A stretch of DNA of 64,000 bases, taken from contig NMRB01000310.1 of assembly GCA_002633025.1 (NCBI GenBank), forward strand, positions 291,373-355,372, read 5' to 3'. This DNA is from Notospermus geniculatus. Taxonomy: Eukaryota; Nemertea; Pilidiophora; Heteronemertea; Lineidae. A program made the translations under genes and the position numbers. Below the pieces are notes generated by a model, which made no database searches, was not told the DNA's origin, and saw only the letters and a program-made list of their open reading frames with translations. Shown piece after piece: positions 31,626-42,071 of this stretch (positions within the stretch are counted from its first letter, which is position 1; each line of letters begins with the position of its first letter).

Positions 31626-32203
31626 GTAAGTACACCGTGCTTGTGCAACACACAACACTTGCTCGAATCAATACAAAAAGTTTCGAGTGCGAGCAGGCCA
31701 GGCGGCTTGTGCAACATGTGCAATGCATTGGGCCCTACCGCCGAGGCGAAGTGCATGTGGTGGTGTGCATGGAATGCACAGCGATGGAATGTATGACCTT
31801 GACCGGAGGCGAAATATGTAAACAATGCCAGAATGCAAGGGTAGCTTCTCATCTCAGCTGCTGGTGAGTTTTTCGGTTGTGTACATTTTTCCAAAAATAG
31901 CTAGGCCTAGGCCTAGGGGCCTACCTAGGTAGGGCCAGGCCTACCCAGCTACCTAGGGTAGGCTAGGCTAGACGTTTTTTTAGTGTACCCTAGTGTAGGC
32001 CTACCAGGGCTAGGCCTAGTCCTAGATTTAGGCCTAGGCCTAGCCCAAGGCCCAACCAGAGTCATATTTTAGGCCCACCCAATCCCAATGTTGTTGTTTT
32101 CTGACACGTCTGCTGCCTCTGGCACTACACGTCTGCTGGTTTAGCCAGCCCACAACTGACTGAGCTGAGCACTGAGCAGTAGTTTTGACAGGGACAGGGG
32201 CAA
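31626..32203. other. Intronic or intergenic CTAGGCC-rich DNA
   Basis: 31895-32050 is dominated by permutations of 'aggcctag'. No exon is recognised. Confidence 0.5.
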
Positions 32204-32473
32204 AATTAAAAATTATACGAGACTTACCTGGAAGTTGAAGTATAATTGGGATTCTATCGAATCATCAATGGGGAACGGAGGTATCACATGAGATAGCACC
32301 AGCTTGCTGCTCCTCAGTATTGAACGCTTCGAGTGGCCGAAAAGGAAGATCCAAAAAGGGAGGGAAATGAAGATAAAAAGGGAGGGCATGTGATACCTCC
32401 GTTCCCCATTGATGATTCGATAGAATCCCAATTATACTTCAACTTCCAGGTAAGTCTCGTATAATTTTTAATT
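32204..32473. repeat. Perfect 87-bp inverted repeat, downstream end of the DIRS-like element
   Basis: Arms 32204-32290 and 32387-32473 are complementary at every position by eye, with a 96-bp spacer. It lies 240 bp downstream of the tyrosine recombinase gene. DIRS-type elements carry inverted terminal repeats and an internal complementary region, so this is probably an end structure of that element. The identity of the arms implies recent formation or conversion. Confidence 0.8.
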
Positions 32474-32711
32474 CTATCTCATCAATCAATCTGGGTCACT
32501 ACGGTATCCCATGAGAATTGAAAGTATGAGGACACGAGAAGCCAAACTCAAAAAGAAATTAATAATAATAATTGTTACATGTATTGTATTGAAAACTACA
32601 AATTATCATTAGCCTAGATAGGTACTACAAGAGTAATATGTCAAATGATAACAAGACTCCCGCTTAGGACATCAAACAAGGTGAGCCACAATCGGACAGC
32701 TCCCCATCAGT

Positions 32712-33947
32712 CTAAGATGTTGAAGTATTCTTAGCAGCAGAGGTCAAGAGCCTGTGTCCAATATTGTCCTTATTTATCGGCTTGTTATAAAATCTAGCAA
32801 AAGTGGTTGCATTACTCCAACCAACCGCATTCATAATAACATCAACTGGGGTGCCTCCACTGTGTAACGCAGAGGTCGCTGCAGACCTCGTAGAGTGAGG
32901 ATGGAAGATGTCAATGTTAATACCAGCTTCTTTGAGCACAGTTTTTATCCACCGTCCGATCGTTTCCGTACTTACTGGCTTGTACGGCTTAATATAACTT
33001 ATCAACAGTTGATCTGTGTCTCTAAGCTTCCCAGTCAGATCCAAGTAGCGAGCAATATGCGAGACCACACACAACGACTTGTCAGGGAAGGCAGTGAGTT
33101 CCAAGGCAGACAGGTGGCGACCCGGTCTCGTCTGCTTCAGAAGCCCATCAATAAAGAAGACACACTTCTGATGGTTTATATCACACTTCGAGACTTTTAG
33201 CTTAAGTAAGGTTTGCTGCCGTTGACCCGTAAGTAAGGCCAGCAGCATGGTGACCTTAAGCGTCAGCGTTTTTAGCGACATCTCTGCCGCCAATCCCAGG
33301 GAAGAAAGATGGTCAAGCACAACCTTGGAATCCCAAGTGGATGTATATCTTGGCAGTGACGGACGCAGATTGAAAACCCCCGCCAAGAAGCGAATAATGT
33401 CAGGATGTTGTCCGCATGGCAGGGTTCCGTTGTTGAAAAATATGGTAGAAGATAATGCAGACCGTGCTTGGTTCAAAGAGCTGTAGCCCAGGCCCGCATC
33501 AAACAACTGCGTCAGAAAGTCAAGCACTAATTTGACGTCAGGGTTCACATAATCTCGACCAACGGATATGCAATAACTTTCCCATCTCGCAAGAAAAGAT
33601 TCATATTGTTTCTTGGTGCCGGCACGCCAAGAGCCGAGCATTATGTCGGCCGTGCGTCCATGGTATCCGCGTCTTTCCAATGACGTCCGCAAACGTGACA
33701 TGCCAAGAGGGTTAACTTCTGCCACAGTGGATGAACTCGATCCTCCCCTGGAAGTTGCAGTAGCCGTTTGTCCCTCTGTAACACGAACGGTTCCTCCACA
33801 CACAGCTTCTTGACCACGGGAAACCACGGTTGAGTGGGCCAATTGGGTACAACGAGAATCCCCGTCGCCTTGTCTTGGATTATTTTCTGAGTGGTCTTCA
33901 TGATGACACTGAAGGGAGGAAATGCATAAAAACCATGTGAGAACCAA
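32712..33947 (-). CDS. DIRS tyrosine recombinase
   Basis: An open frame of 411 codons (its first codon is TTG, so the true start is uncertain). The core from about residue 105 has a SAM-like N-terminal domain and a phage-integrase-type catalytic domain with Arg in TGQRQQTLL, His-x-x-Arg in HSTRSAATSAL, Trp in VGWSNATTF and Tyr in FARFYNK. The enzyme would integrate circular cDNA without a target duplication, replacing a DDE integrase. Its first ~300 nt overlap the RNase H frame, as is normal in DIRS. No stop interrupts the catalytic region. Confidence 0.88.
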   Translation of the reverse strand: MVLTWFLCISSLQCHHEDHSENNPRQGDGDSRCTQLAHSTVVSRGQEAVCGGTVRVTEGQTATATSRGGSSSSTVAEVNPLGMSRLRTSLERRGYHGRTADIMLGSWRAGTKKQYESFLARWESYCISVGRDYVNPDVKLVLDFLTQLFDAGLGYSSLNQARSALSSTIFFNNGTLPCGQHPDIIRFLAGVFNLRPSLPRYTSTWDSKVVLDHLSSLGLAAEMSLKTLTLKVTMLLALLTGQRQQTLLKLKVSKCDINHQKCVFFIDGLLKQTRPGRHLSALELTAFPDKSLCVVSHIARYLDLTGKLRDTDQLLISYIKPYKPVSTETIGRWIKTVLKEAGINIDIFHPHSTRSAATSALHSGGTPVDVIMNAVGWSNATTFARFYNKPINKDNIGHRLLTSAAKNTSTS

Positions 33948-34792
33948 TCAACCGAAAAGGCATCAATTGCAAATGCATCGGGATCAGGTTTCCAGGAAAT
34001 GAACTTTGGTAACTGGCAATTAGAGCGAGTTGCAAACAGGTCAATGTCCACTACAATGCTAAAATGTGCCAAAATAGATCTGAATGCCTGGGGCTGAAGC
34101 ATCCACTCAGTTTCAGAGCTAAAAACCCTGCTATGGCGATCAGCCTCTACGTTAAGTACACCTGGCACATGGGCAACACTAATCCAGAGATTCCTGGCAA
34201 TGGCCCATTCCCAGATCTGCTTAGCCAGCAAATTACAAGGCATGGATCTACTTCCACCCATTTCTCTGATATATGAAACGGTGGTCTGGTTGTCAGACAT
34301 GATCTTAATGTGTTTATTGGATTCCTGTTGACAGAGTGCTCTCAGACCAAAAAATGCCGCCAGTAACTCAAGCTGGTTGATGTGTCGGCAGGCCTCATCT
34401 GGAGACCATTTACCACCACCACTCTCTCCAGTAGAGGGGTTAGAGTAACCAAAGCCAAGGTTACTGGCATCACTATAGATAACAATGTCCGGATGGCCAT
34501 GGGAAATGGGACAAAAAGCATTCCCAATGTGAGTCACCCACCAAGATAGTTCAGCTCTGGCCTCTGTGTCAAGCGCCATGTGGGCGTCAAAGTTGCCACG
34601 CCACATTCTCAAGGCCTCAGATTTGCAGCGTTCGAGCTGTCTGTAATACAGAGGTCCAAACTGATTTCCTGGGAATGAGGACACAAGTAAGCCGATAACT
34701 GAAGCAACCTCCCTTATGGAGGGGCGAGTANGGCTGGAGGAAGGGCAAAGTGGCGGAGTAGGATACGGATCCACCGCTCCTGCCTGTGAAAC
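33641..34792 (-). CDS. DIRS reverse transcriptase C-terminus and RNase H, partial
   Basis: The frame holds the end of the reverse transcriptase (SIREVASVIGLLVSSFPG), then an RNase H with acidic residues in VIYSDASNLGFG, NQLELLAAFFGL, MSDNQTTVSYI and EADRHSR, and the DIRS-type C-terminal segment (LFATRSNCQLPKFISW). Catalytic fingers and palm of the RT are missing. Homology begins right after a good - strand splice acceptor (TTTGTTTGTTTCACAG, ending 34793), so either the element is truncated here or an upstream exon existed. An N at 34731 falls inside. Confidence 0.8.
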   Translation of the reverse strand, partial: VSQAGAVDPYPTPPLCPSSSXTRPSIREVASVIGLLVSSFPGNQFGPLYYRQLERCKSEALRMWRGNFDAHMALDTEARAELSWWVTHIGNAFCPISHGHPDIVIYSDASNLGFGYSNPSTGESGGGKWSPDEACRHINQLELLAAFFGLRALCQQESNKHIKIMSDNQTTVSYIREMGGSRSMPCNLLAKQIWEWAIARNLWISVAHVPGVLNVEADRHSRVFSSETEWMLQPQAFRSILAHFSIVVDIDLFATRSNCQLPKFISWKPDPDAFAIDAFSVDWFSHGFYAFPPFSVIMKTTQKIIQDKATGILVVPNWPTQPWFPVVKKLCVEEPFVLQRDKRLLQLPGEDRVHPLWQKLTLLACHVCGRHWKDADTMDARPT

Positions 34793-34942
34793 AAACAAAC
34801 AACATGAACAACGCCTCATTCATCAGCCCTGTTCAGCAAGCTGACCCACTCGGCCCTACTCATGTACTCTCTTTTCTCGACTTGGCACCGCATAGGCCTA
34901 GATTAATCGATTTTGTTGTCCTACAGCTAAAAAGGTACGATA

Positions 34943-35090
34943 TAGAAAATGGCACCCTTTCATGTCGGGGGACAGACCGAAATGTCACCCCTCGAAAAAA
35001 CATTGTTGACCTCGGCGGCCTCGGTCAACAATGTTTTCTCGGGGTGACATTTCGGTCTGTCCCCCTCCATGGCGGGCGCCATTTTCTTAA
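34943..35090. mobile_element. Palindromic element (148 bp) with near-perfect 45-bp inner arms
   Basis: Inner arms about 34967-35011 and 35023-35065 pair around 'tcggcggcctc'. Outer arms 'tagaaaatggc' and 'gccattttcttaa' extend the palindrome. It abuts the next satellite-cored element. Confidence 0.8.
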
Positions 35091-35765
35091 TGACCTTGAT
35101 GATCAGATATCCAGGTCAAGGTCAAGGTCAACCATGGGATGAGTTATTGGCATGAGATCAACTTCATGTCATATATCATATCATATGTCATGTCATGTCA
35201 TGTCATGTCATATGTCATCATGACATATGTCATGTCATGTCATGTCATATGTCATGTCATGTCATGTCATGTCATGTCATATGTCATGTCATGTCATATG
35301 TCATGTCATGTCATGTCATATGTCATGTCATGTCATATGTCATGTCATGTCATGTCATATGTCATGTCATGTCATATGTCATGTCATGTCATATGTCATG
35401 TCATGTCATATGTCATGTCATGTCATGTCATATGTCATGTCATGTCATGTCATATGTCATGTCATATGTCATATGTCATGTCATATGTCATGTCATATGT
35501 CATGTCATATGTCATGTCGTATGTCATGTCGTACGTCATGTCGTACGTCATGTCGTACGTCTTGTCGTACGTCATGTCGTACGTCATGTCGTACGTCATG
35601 TCGTACGTCATGTCATACGTCATGTCATACGTCACGTCACGTCACGTCACATCATATCATATCATCATATATCATGTCATATCTTGATCTCTATCAGTGT
35701 ACCAGTCTTGTAGAAGAACCTGTACATCGGGAACCATAAGACATTTACAATGTCATCTTGTTAAG
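35091..35765 (+). mobile_element. Simple-repeat-cored interspersed element, copy 2 (TCATG/TCATATG array)
   Basis: The head (35091-35190) and tail (35680-35765, with 'atcgggaaccata') match copy 1 at 365-805. The core is about 490 bp of TCATG and TCATATG units that drift to TCGTACG (35515-35620) and TCACG. All three forward frames stay open because the unit length and sequence contain no stop, so the 170-180-codon frames here are not genes. Confidence 0.8.
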
Positions 35766-36446
35766 GATGTGACGGGCGATCAAATTTAACGCCAACGTCG
35801 TTGTGTCGATTCATACCACAGCGTCTGGTCAGAGTCGAGACTATTTCTTTGGCCCACAGTGGGACGCCGACAAATCGCTGTGCTGGTTCGGCGTCGAACG
35901 TGGCACAGTGTTGGCGTCTAAAGTATGAATCCGGCTTCAGGCGTAACAGGTCGTATAATGCACTAGGCCTACTTATTTTACTTTATCATAAACAAGGGCC
36001 CGATCAAAAAAGAACCTTGATCCACCAAACCGTTTTGTGAAAGGACGTATATCTACTAGAGATCCTTTTACGCTCATACCCATTCTCCTCGGTAAGCGTT
36101 CCCACCAGTGTCAACTTCCATGCAGATGCGGGTATTCCTTCAAGCACGTGACAATCAGAAGCTTATACGGCGGAACTTTAACTATAGGCCTACTCTTATT
36201 TGTTGCACAGCTAATACATAACCCGAACAGTTTCTCGGCGGAAAAGAGGATGACGTTGAACTCGTAATTACTAACGAAAAATCCGAATCTCATTCTTTTT
36301 GTGAACCTCATTTCCTGATGAATCGGTTTTTGCCAATTTGATATGTTTCTCCACAAAACAAAGTCGTATATTCTTCCTTTCCTTCCGATGACGACGTGGT
36401 TGAGAACGACGTCTTGGCCAAGTATGAATGTCGGAATAATTGACTG
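35766..36446. other. Intergenic, nothing firmly recognised
   Basis: 35810-35935 contains loosely inverted 'gattcatac' segments that may be a decayed MITE. No gene. Confidence 0.45.
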
Positions 36447-37025
36447 TCACGATGCATATCTCTCGAAGTTCTCTAAACGTACCGGATTTGTTAAATACAA
36501 AATGTTTTCATTTTCTGTAGTGCTTTTAAGGTGGCAACGATATATTACCATTTCTCTTACGTTATTATTTGTGTTTCCATTGGGGAGTGCATTAATATGA
36601 AATGCCAAGTCTCCACGTATCAAAAAAGTGTGATATCGTTTGAAAACGAAACCGGTAGTGATACGGTTTGAAGGGAAGGAGACGCGGCCGGTCAGCCCAC
36701 CTCTCTTTAGATCGTACAACATTAATTCTTTCCTGTATAACACAACGGCGAAATGATGGTAGAAACTTATGTCTTTAGGATGCTCTTTTGCGTCTGTATA
36801 ACTGTAAGACGAATTCATTGCAATCCGATAGACCCTTTCAGTGGAGTTAAGACGATACACCAGATATCCGCCATTTGGTACAGTTTTTACTCGATAGTGG
36901 CACGTTATGACAAAGCCAGGCGTATATGTATACGTGCAATGGCATGTTTCCCTGCCTGCAGTAGCAGTGAAAGGTGGTATCATTGGAAATACCCGACGAA
37001 ATGCATATTTCAGCATCCGAATTTC
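36447..37025 (-). CDS. Candidate exon, possibly beta-propeller-like, unknown protein
   Basis: A 192-codon frame starts at a - strand acceptor (CTGTTTCACAG before 37025) and ends with a stop at 36447. It is rich in beta-strand-like alternations (ISFYHHFAVVLYRKELMLYDL, TGFVFKRYHTFLIRGDLAFH), reminiscent of propeller blades, but no family signature is clear. A competing - frame at 36847-37218 overlaps and may contain the preceding exon. The upstream gene was not resolved. Confidence 0.4.
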   Translation of the reverse strand, partial: EIRMLKYAFRRVFPMIPPFTATAGRETCHCTYTYTPGFVITCHYRVKTVPNGGYLVYRLNSTERVYRIAMNSSYSYTDAKEHPKDISFYHHFAVVLYRKELMLYDLKRGGLTGRVSFPSNRITTGFVFKRYHTFLIRGDLAFHINALPNGNTNNNVREMVIYRCHLKSTTENENILYLTNPVRLENFERYAS

Positions 37026-38478
37026 CTGTGAAACAGTCGTAATAAGTCAGTTGAGATGTGAATCGTTCGGAACTAGCCGACTTGAAACGGTGGTTTTGAG
37101 CGATGTCAGACGAATGCTGTAGATTGCCGTTGGCCCGCTTATCATATTTACGACGTGTGCAGTTGCCCGTCGGGGTCTTGCGCATGGAAATTCTCCATCT
37201 CTTGTACTTCGCACACATTGAAGGGAATGGTGGGGATCGTAAATGGCCCGAGTCTCAGGATGCAGTTAGCCTTACTCCCGCCTGCCTGCCTACATCGTGA
37301 GATTCTGGGTCATTTTACTGGTCTATTCCCGCCCTTAAGATGTCTTCTGAGAATCAGGAGGGAAGTCAGTGGGCCACACTAACCAAAATGAATGGCCAGC
37401 CATCATGACCATGAGCAGCCATCTTTATAATCGCATGATATGGCCAGTCATCAAAACAGGTTAATGGTTGGCTGGTCGTCCCTCTTTGTAGTAGCCTGGT
37501 AACATGTCATACACTGTTTTTGGGAGGATGTACTGGAAACGGAAAGGAAAGGAAACATCACACCTTGATTGTTTATGCGACTTATTTCAGTTTTCCTGAT
37601 GGTCGGGGGAGGGGATCCTCAATTCAGTAACTCTTCTACCTGCAAGGGGAGCAGCCAATTCTCGACGAGTTTCCAAGGCAGGTCAGCGGAGCCAACAACA
37701 TGGTTTACTGACACCAGGTTTTCATCATTATAATATGCATTTTAGGACCACAACGGGGTAGGCCTAGGCCTGTGAAAGAAGTAAACTACTGAAGTCTGGT
37801 GGTGTTGTTCAGTGATCCAGGGACTTCCATGAATAGGGTTATGGACCTTGAAATCCTTCATTCTTAAGTGCCTTGGCGTGCAACAATAACCTCTTTTCAA
37901 TAACTAGGGTGAATGTTTCATGTGTGATTTGATTCTCATAGTCATTGAGAATAGCAGGAACACCCGTCCATGAAAAATTATTGAAACAGACATCCCTTAT
38001 TTCATGAGCCTGATCTTTGAACCACTGTGCACAACAATGCTAAAAGGGGTGCTCATTTTCTAATAGGCATATGCTTCACTTGTTAATGTAAACTGGGGTG
38101 CATTCCTAGGCCAACCCTCCTTTTGTGGGCGCCATTGATCTGGACTTAGAAAATTCTAACAACCACCAGTAAATCAGGTACTCACTGTATATGCTGTAAA
38201 TACTACATGGATTTTGTGACGACTCAGGCTAACGATCTTCGAACTATCTTTTAGTAATGGTAGAATTTATTTGTGGTTTTCTGACCGGCTGCAGATCGTA
38301 TGAGCTCCCCCACACACAAACGCGAGCTCCCACACACATACGCACAAACGTGTGGTGCCATCCATGAGTTCAAACAAATCATCTAAAACTGCGCCAACGT
38401 GCCACCAAAAGTACAAGTAGCCTACATGTAATATTGGCCAACACTCTTCTCTCTACCAAAAAAGGCGCTAAGGTTACC
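37026..38478. other. Intergenic or intronic, nothing recognised
   Basis: No supported exon, element boundary or RNA in 1.4 kb. Confidence 0.5.
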
Positions 38479-38771
38479 TTAATTTGAAACATGTGACATC
38501 CATGTCGGAGCAAGGCGTCTCTCTTTTCCATACACTTGGCTTTCGTTTGGGTCATCTGGCATATGAAACCCTCTGCAACATTCTTCATATTGATGGTTGT
38601 ACAGTGTCTCTCCAAAAGACAGTAAACTGCACATGCCAAGTATGAAGTGACGGGAATATTGCCGTTCGTTGGTTGAAGAACCCACCAATTGTCAACCACG
38701 TGCGTAAAGAACGAATTACTTGTGGACAGCTGGGTTGAATCTGACGGTCGATTTCCAATTTTGCCATACAT
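38479..38771 (-). CDS. PAN/apple-like domain exon
   Basis: Read on the - strand, the frame encodes a Cys-spaced module: C-x3-C-x6-C (CAVYCLLERHC), then a 'FICQM' Cys and two later Cys, followed by a donor AAG|GTAACC at 38478. The spacing is typical of PAN/apple domains in secreted or membrane-bound adhesion proteins. The upstream boundary is uncertain: the frame stays open to an ATG at 38771, and acceptor-like AG sites lie at about 38735. Neighbouring exons are not visible, so this may be a single exon of a larger gene or a relic. Confidence 0.4.
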
Positions 38772-39304
38772 TTCATGGATATAGACCTATTTTCATGTCT
38801 CCACAAAATGTACTCAAATAAATTCCCCAAAACTACCCAAAGGTCCAGCATTACGCATACACAGCAGCTCAAATTACCAAGAAGACACCAAGTCGTTATG
38901 AGTGGTCCAAAAGCACAAGGGTGCCAAAAGTGATTGTGCAATTACTTTCTCGTGCAAACTGTCTTCGCGAGAGCCCCAAACTAAATTAACTGCGCCAGTC
39001 GACAGAGCAATTCTTCCCTCCGTCACATGAAGCAGAGCTGGTTTCCCGTAATCCCTATGGCGTTCGAGATCACTAACATTTCAATCAATCCATTTAATTG
39101 GTAATAAGTTAATGCCTCATCTGATTGTTATTCTTATAAATAAAGACGCCAGTATAGTTTTTCTTGTGAAATTCCACTAATGTATACATTTGATATCTGA
39201 TTGATTTCCGTTTGTAGTATTTGGTACACTTGTTTGCTCATACAGGAATTTCCATTATCCAAAAATAAGAGCACAAAGGGCGACACACAAAATGATATAA
39301 TAAC
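38772..39304. other. Intergenic, nothing recognised
   Basis: No supported feature. Confidence 0.5.
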
Positions 39305-39370
39305 AGAAGTCGTCTCTCCAAAAGGTTCGGAAATTTTCGACCCCAACCGTGGTCTTCTTCAGGCACATTC
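39285..39370 (-). repeat. Dispersed gacccc/ggggtc motif with flanking tail
   Basis: On the - strand CCTGAAGAAGACCACGGTTG is followed by GGGGTCGAAAATTTCCG and GACGACTTC. The adjoining 'acacaaaatgatataa' is shared with 58410-58430, so the repeated unit is longer than the motif. Confidence 0.6.
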
Positions 39371-39871
39371 TTGTAGACCATGGGGCATACCATGAAGTTT
39401 CGTTTGACTTCTGAGCGAACTATCTGAAAACACTTGATATTGGGTAATTTAAGGGTGCTCTGTTCAAAAAATGAAGTTTTCTGGTCATAAAATTGCACAT
39501 TAACCCTCTATGGGCCAAAACATGTAATAATATTTCCGTTTGAAGAGTCTGTATTTGTTCTATGGACGTTTGAACTCGAGAACCGAGAGAGTGAAAAAAG
39601 CGGTGGCCATTGCCGGTCGACATTTCATGAAATGTAGCACTTTTGGGGACGTCAGAGCGGTTGACATGCCAAAATTCCTTATGGTCACGTGTGCGGTGTG
39701 AGCCAATCGCATTCACGGAAACTTACTTGAGGTACGAGTATGAGTATAGGTGAACTTGTCAAACGGGCAGTCGTATACCTGTACACTCACTGGTCATAAT
39801 TGTTGCAACATAGTTTTTTTTTCTGGATTTCTCTCATGCCTTTAATACTTTTACATCTGTTTTCAAATATA
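39371..39871. other. Intergenic, nothing recognised
   Basis: No supported feature. Confidence 0.5.
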
Positions 39872-40114
39872 CTGTGGTCGCAGAGTTATGCCGGAGTGGG
39901 GGGGGGGGTCTATAGGCCTAGCCTTACGTAGGCCTATACGGAAGGTATGGGCCAAAAACAAAGATTGGGTTTAGGGGCATGTCTCAGGATCATTCATATT
40001 AAAAACATAAAACCAACATCGTGGTTAGTCGTAGGACACGGCGTGTCCAAGTGACATGGTAATAGCAAAATGGGTGGATATGGAGTCCACTCCGGCATAA
40101 CTCCGCGACCACAG
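39872..40114. mobile_element. 243-bp MITE with TA flanks
   Basis: Inverted ends CTGTGGTCGC(A/G)GAGTTATGC of about 30 bp occur at 39872 and 40114 with TA on both sides (the surrounding TATA makes the exact edge ambiguous). It fits a Tc1/mariner-type MITE. Confidence 0.75.
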
Positions 40115-40170
40115 TATATAGGGGACCCATTGCTAAACATGCTGTTGGCCATACGGACTGAAAAATCTGT

Positions 40171-40222
40171 GTGATCCAGTGTCACATGAAAATGACAAAA
40201 TCTTCATGTGATACTGGATCAC
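40171..40222. repeat. 20-bp hairpin
   Basis: 'gtgatccagt(g)tcacatgaa' pairs with 'ttcatgtgatactggatcac' around a 12-base loop. Confidence 0.7.
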
Positions 40223-41219
40223 AGTATCATTTTCACGATAATGAAGCCTGATGATGAGCAAGGATTTACAAGAAAAAAAATTGAAAAATATCAACTGTGA
40301 CCAAAGATACTAAGTGATATTATCGAAAATTATCAAAAACTGAAAAAGTGAGATTTTGCATGAGATTACGCTGCCGATGTAAAGCTGTCATCCCATGTGT
40401 CCCACCATGCCAATGTCAGCAAATGAAAAGCCAGTTATCAAGAAAATATAACTTTTCTAAAAAAACTTCAATTTTTGACAAAACGGGGCATTTTTTACGT
40501 CAAATAACACGATTACGAAAATGATGCGCATTTTCAGCTTAATTTTTTCGCAGTTGTGAATGCATTTCTGGTGTCTTCATGTTGTAAAAATTGGAACTCG
40601 TGCACCTCAAAATGTTCGAAATATCAAATGGGCGATATTTTGGTATTCTGATATTTTCGTGATATATTCACTTTTCCTTAAAACTTTACGAACCAACAGG
40701 CTTATCACACCTCAAAGTATCACATCCACATTTGAAAATCAAAAGACTGATGACTGACCACCGAGAAATTAAGAACCATGTTGCAATACTTCAGTACCGT
40801 TTTATGACGGCCGCTGTCATAAAAACTTGCCTGCTCAGTGGTTTTCTGTGGAAAACGAACGGTAAGTCTTCTCTGCTATTCTGGTCAGGAAGAAAATATC
40901 ACCGGCGCAACCAAACGATATTGTAACTACTGGATTTGTGTTTTCTCCATTCGCCAGATGGAGGCGATCAGCTGACATAAAACACTCATCGCCCTAGGTT
41001 TACTTCCAAGATGTGTATATTGAGCGTTTATTCCAGTTCTTTTCGTGAAATTTGTTTGAGGAATAGCTGGCGACTCTATCGGCATATTAGACTATGGATT
41101 TGCAATGCAGTTGATAGAGTCGTGAAGTGAACCTCGTCGCATAGGGAAATTTCAACACCTTGTGAACGGAGCATTTAAATATAGATGGGTGGTCATCATC
41201 TCGATATGCTCTGGCACAA
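40223..41219. other. Intergenic, nothing recognised
   Basis: No supported exon. A GTAAGT at 40862 follows a short open frame but no family or acceptor supports it. Confidence 0.45.
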
Positions 41220-42002
41220 ATGGCGTCCTTTTCTACCCAACAAGTTTTAACAGAAGAATTCTACAGACGAATCTTAAAAGAAAACAAGAATAAAGTAGAA
41301 AAAATGGATAGATGCATATTATTAGACTCGGGACCCAGTCGTTGAGTCGCTCCGGCAGCCGCACTACACTCCACAAACGACTGGGAAAGCAAGATGCAAA
41401 ATCAGCGGCTAGCGTACCGACAACAACAACGGATATGGATGAGTTCCACCATTCAGAAAGTGCGTCCTGAACGGCCGTCGGCTGTTCGTTGCAAGATGCC
41501 AAATCAGCTGATTCACCGGAACTTTCTTCGAGGTCAAGGACGGTATCCGGACGGTATCCTGGTAGCTAAGTTCGATGCTGTGTGCGATAAGCAGTACTTA
41601 CGGATTTATCAATATCCTGCTAGTGAGGTTGAAAAGTTTCTGGACGGGGGAGAGGCTCTGGTAAATTACATCATCCACAGAAATAACAACCAATCCAAAG
41701 TGTGCCAGATTTTCGCTAGTAGATTGCTTTCGGGCAATTTCATTCGCCGAGATGGGCGTTGTTGTTGTCGGTACGCCAGCCGCTGATTTTGCATCTTGCT
41801 TTCCCAGTCGTTTGTGGAGTGTAGCGCGGCGGCCGGAGCGACACAACGACTGGATCCCGAGTCTATATATTATATGCGACGATGATACAATTTGTAACCG
41901 AACTCAAGAGAAGCTGCGACGGTTTACAAAATCTGAAAACTACTTACTCCGTGAACTGAAATTATTACGCGCGTTGTCCGATGGTCTAGCTCCCCAGCAG
42001 AC
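41220..42002 (+). pseudogene. Partial second copy of the UDG-like gene, split by a transposon
   Basis: An ATG at 41220 opens about 35 codons (MASFSTQQVLTEEFYRR...) whose 'TEEF' segment matches the intact copy's N-terminus. After the insert at 41324-41864, 41874-42000 matches the next part of that copy (ICxDDE..., then YLLREL.LLRAL versus YLPDESKLLRAL). The catalytic region is absent, so this is a 5' relic from a tandem duplication. Confidence 0.6.
41324..41864. mobile_element. 541-bp inverted-repeat element inserted in the UDG-like copy
   Basis: Arms of about 115 bp (41324-41437; 41753-41864) start AGACTCGGGACCCAGTCGTT and match closely. Flanks are AT-rich (atattatta / atatatta), so the duplication cannot be read exactly. 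Its interior frames have no recognised domain. Confidence 0.8.
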
Positions 42003-42071
42003 GAATGTATGCTCTACACTGGGACGTCATTATATCATGAGAGGAATAAAGTTTTTTCCCTTAAATTATAG

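Larger units (their letters stand above)
32204..34792 (-). mobile_element. 5'-truncated DIRS-type retrotransposon
   Basis: Two overlapping - strand frames encode an RNase H region and a tyrosine recombinase, the diagnostic pairing of DIRS elements. The gag and most of the reverse transcriptase are absent upstream of about 34790. The 3' side ends in the perfect inverted repeat. Confidence 0.8.

Noticed and set aside
35139-35739. Three overlapping + frames of 170-182 codons
   Set aside because: They translate the TCATG/TCATATG satellite (MSCHV/MSYV repeats) and are open only because the unit lacks stops.
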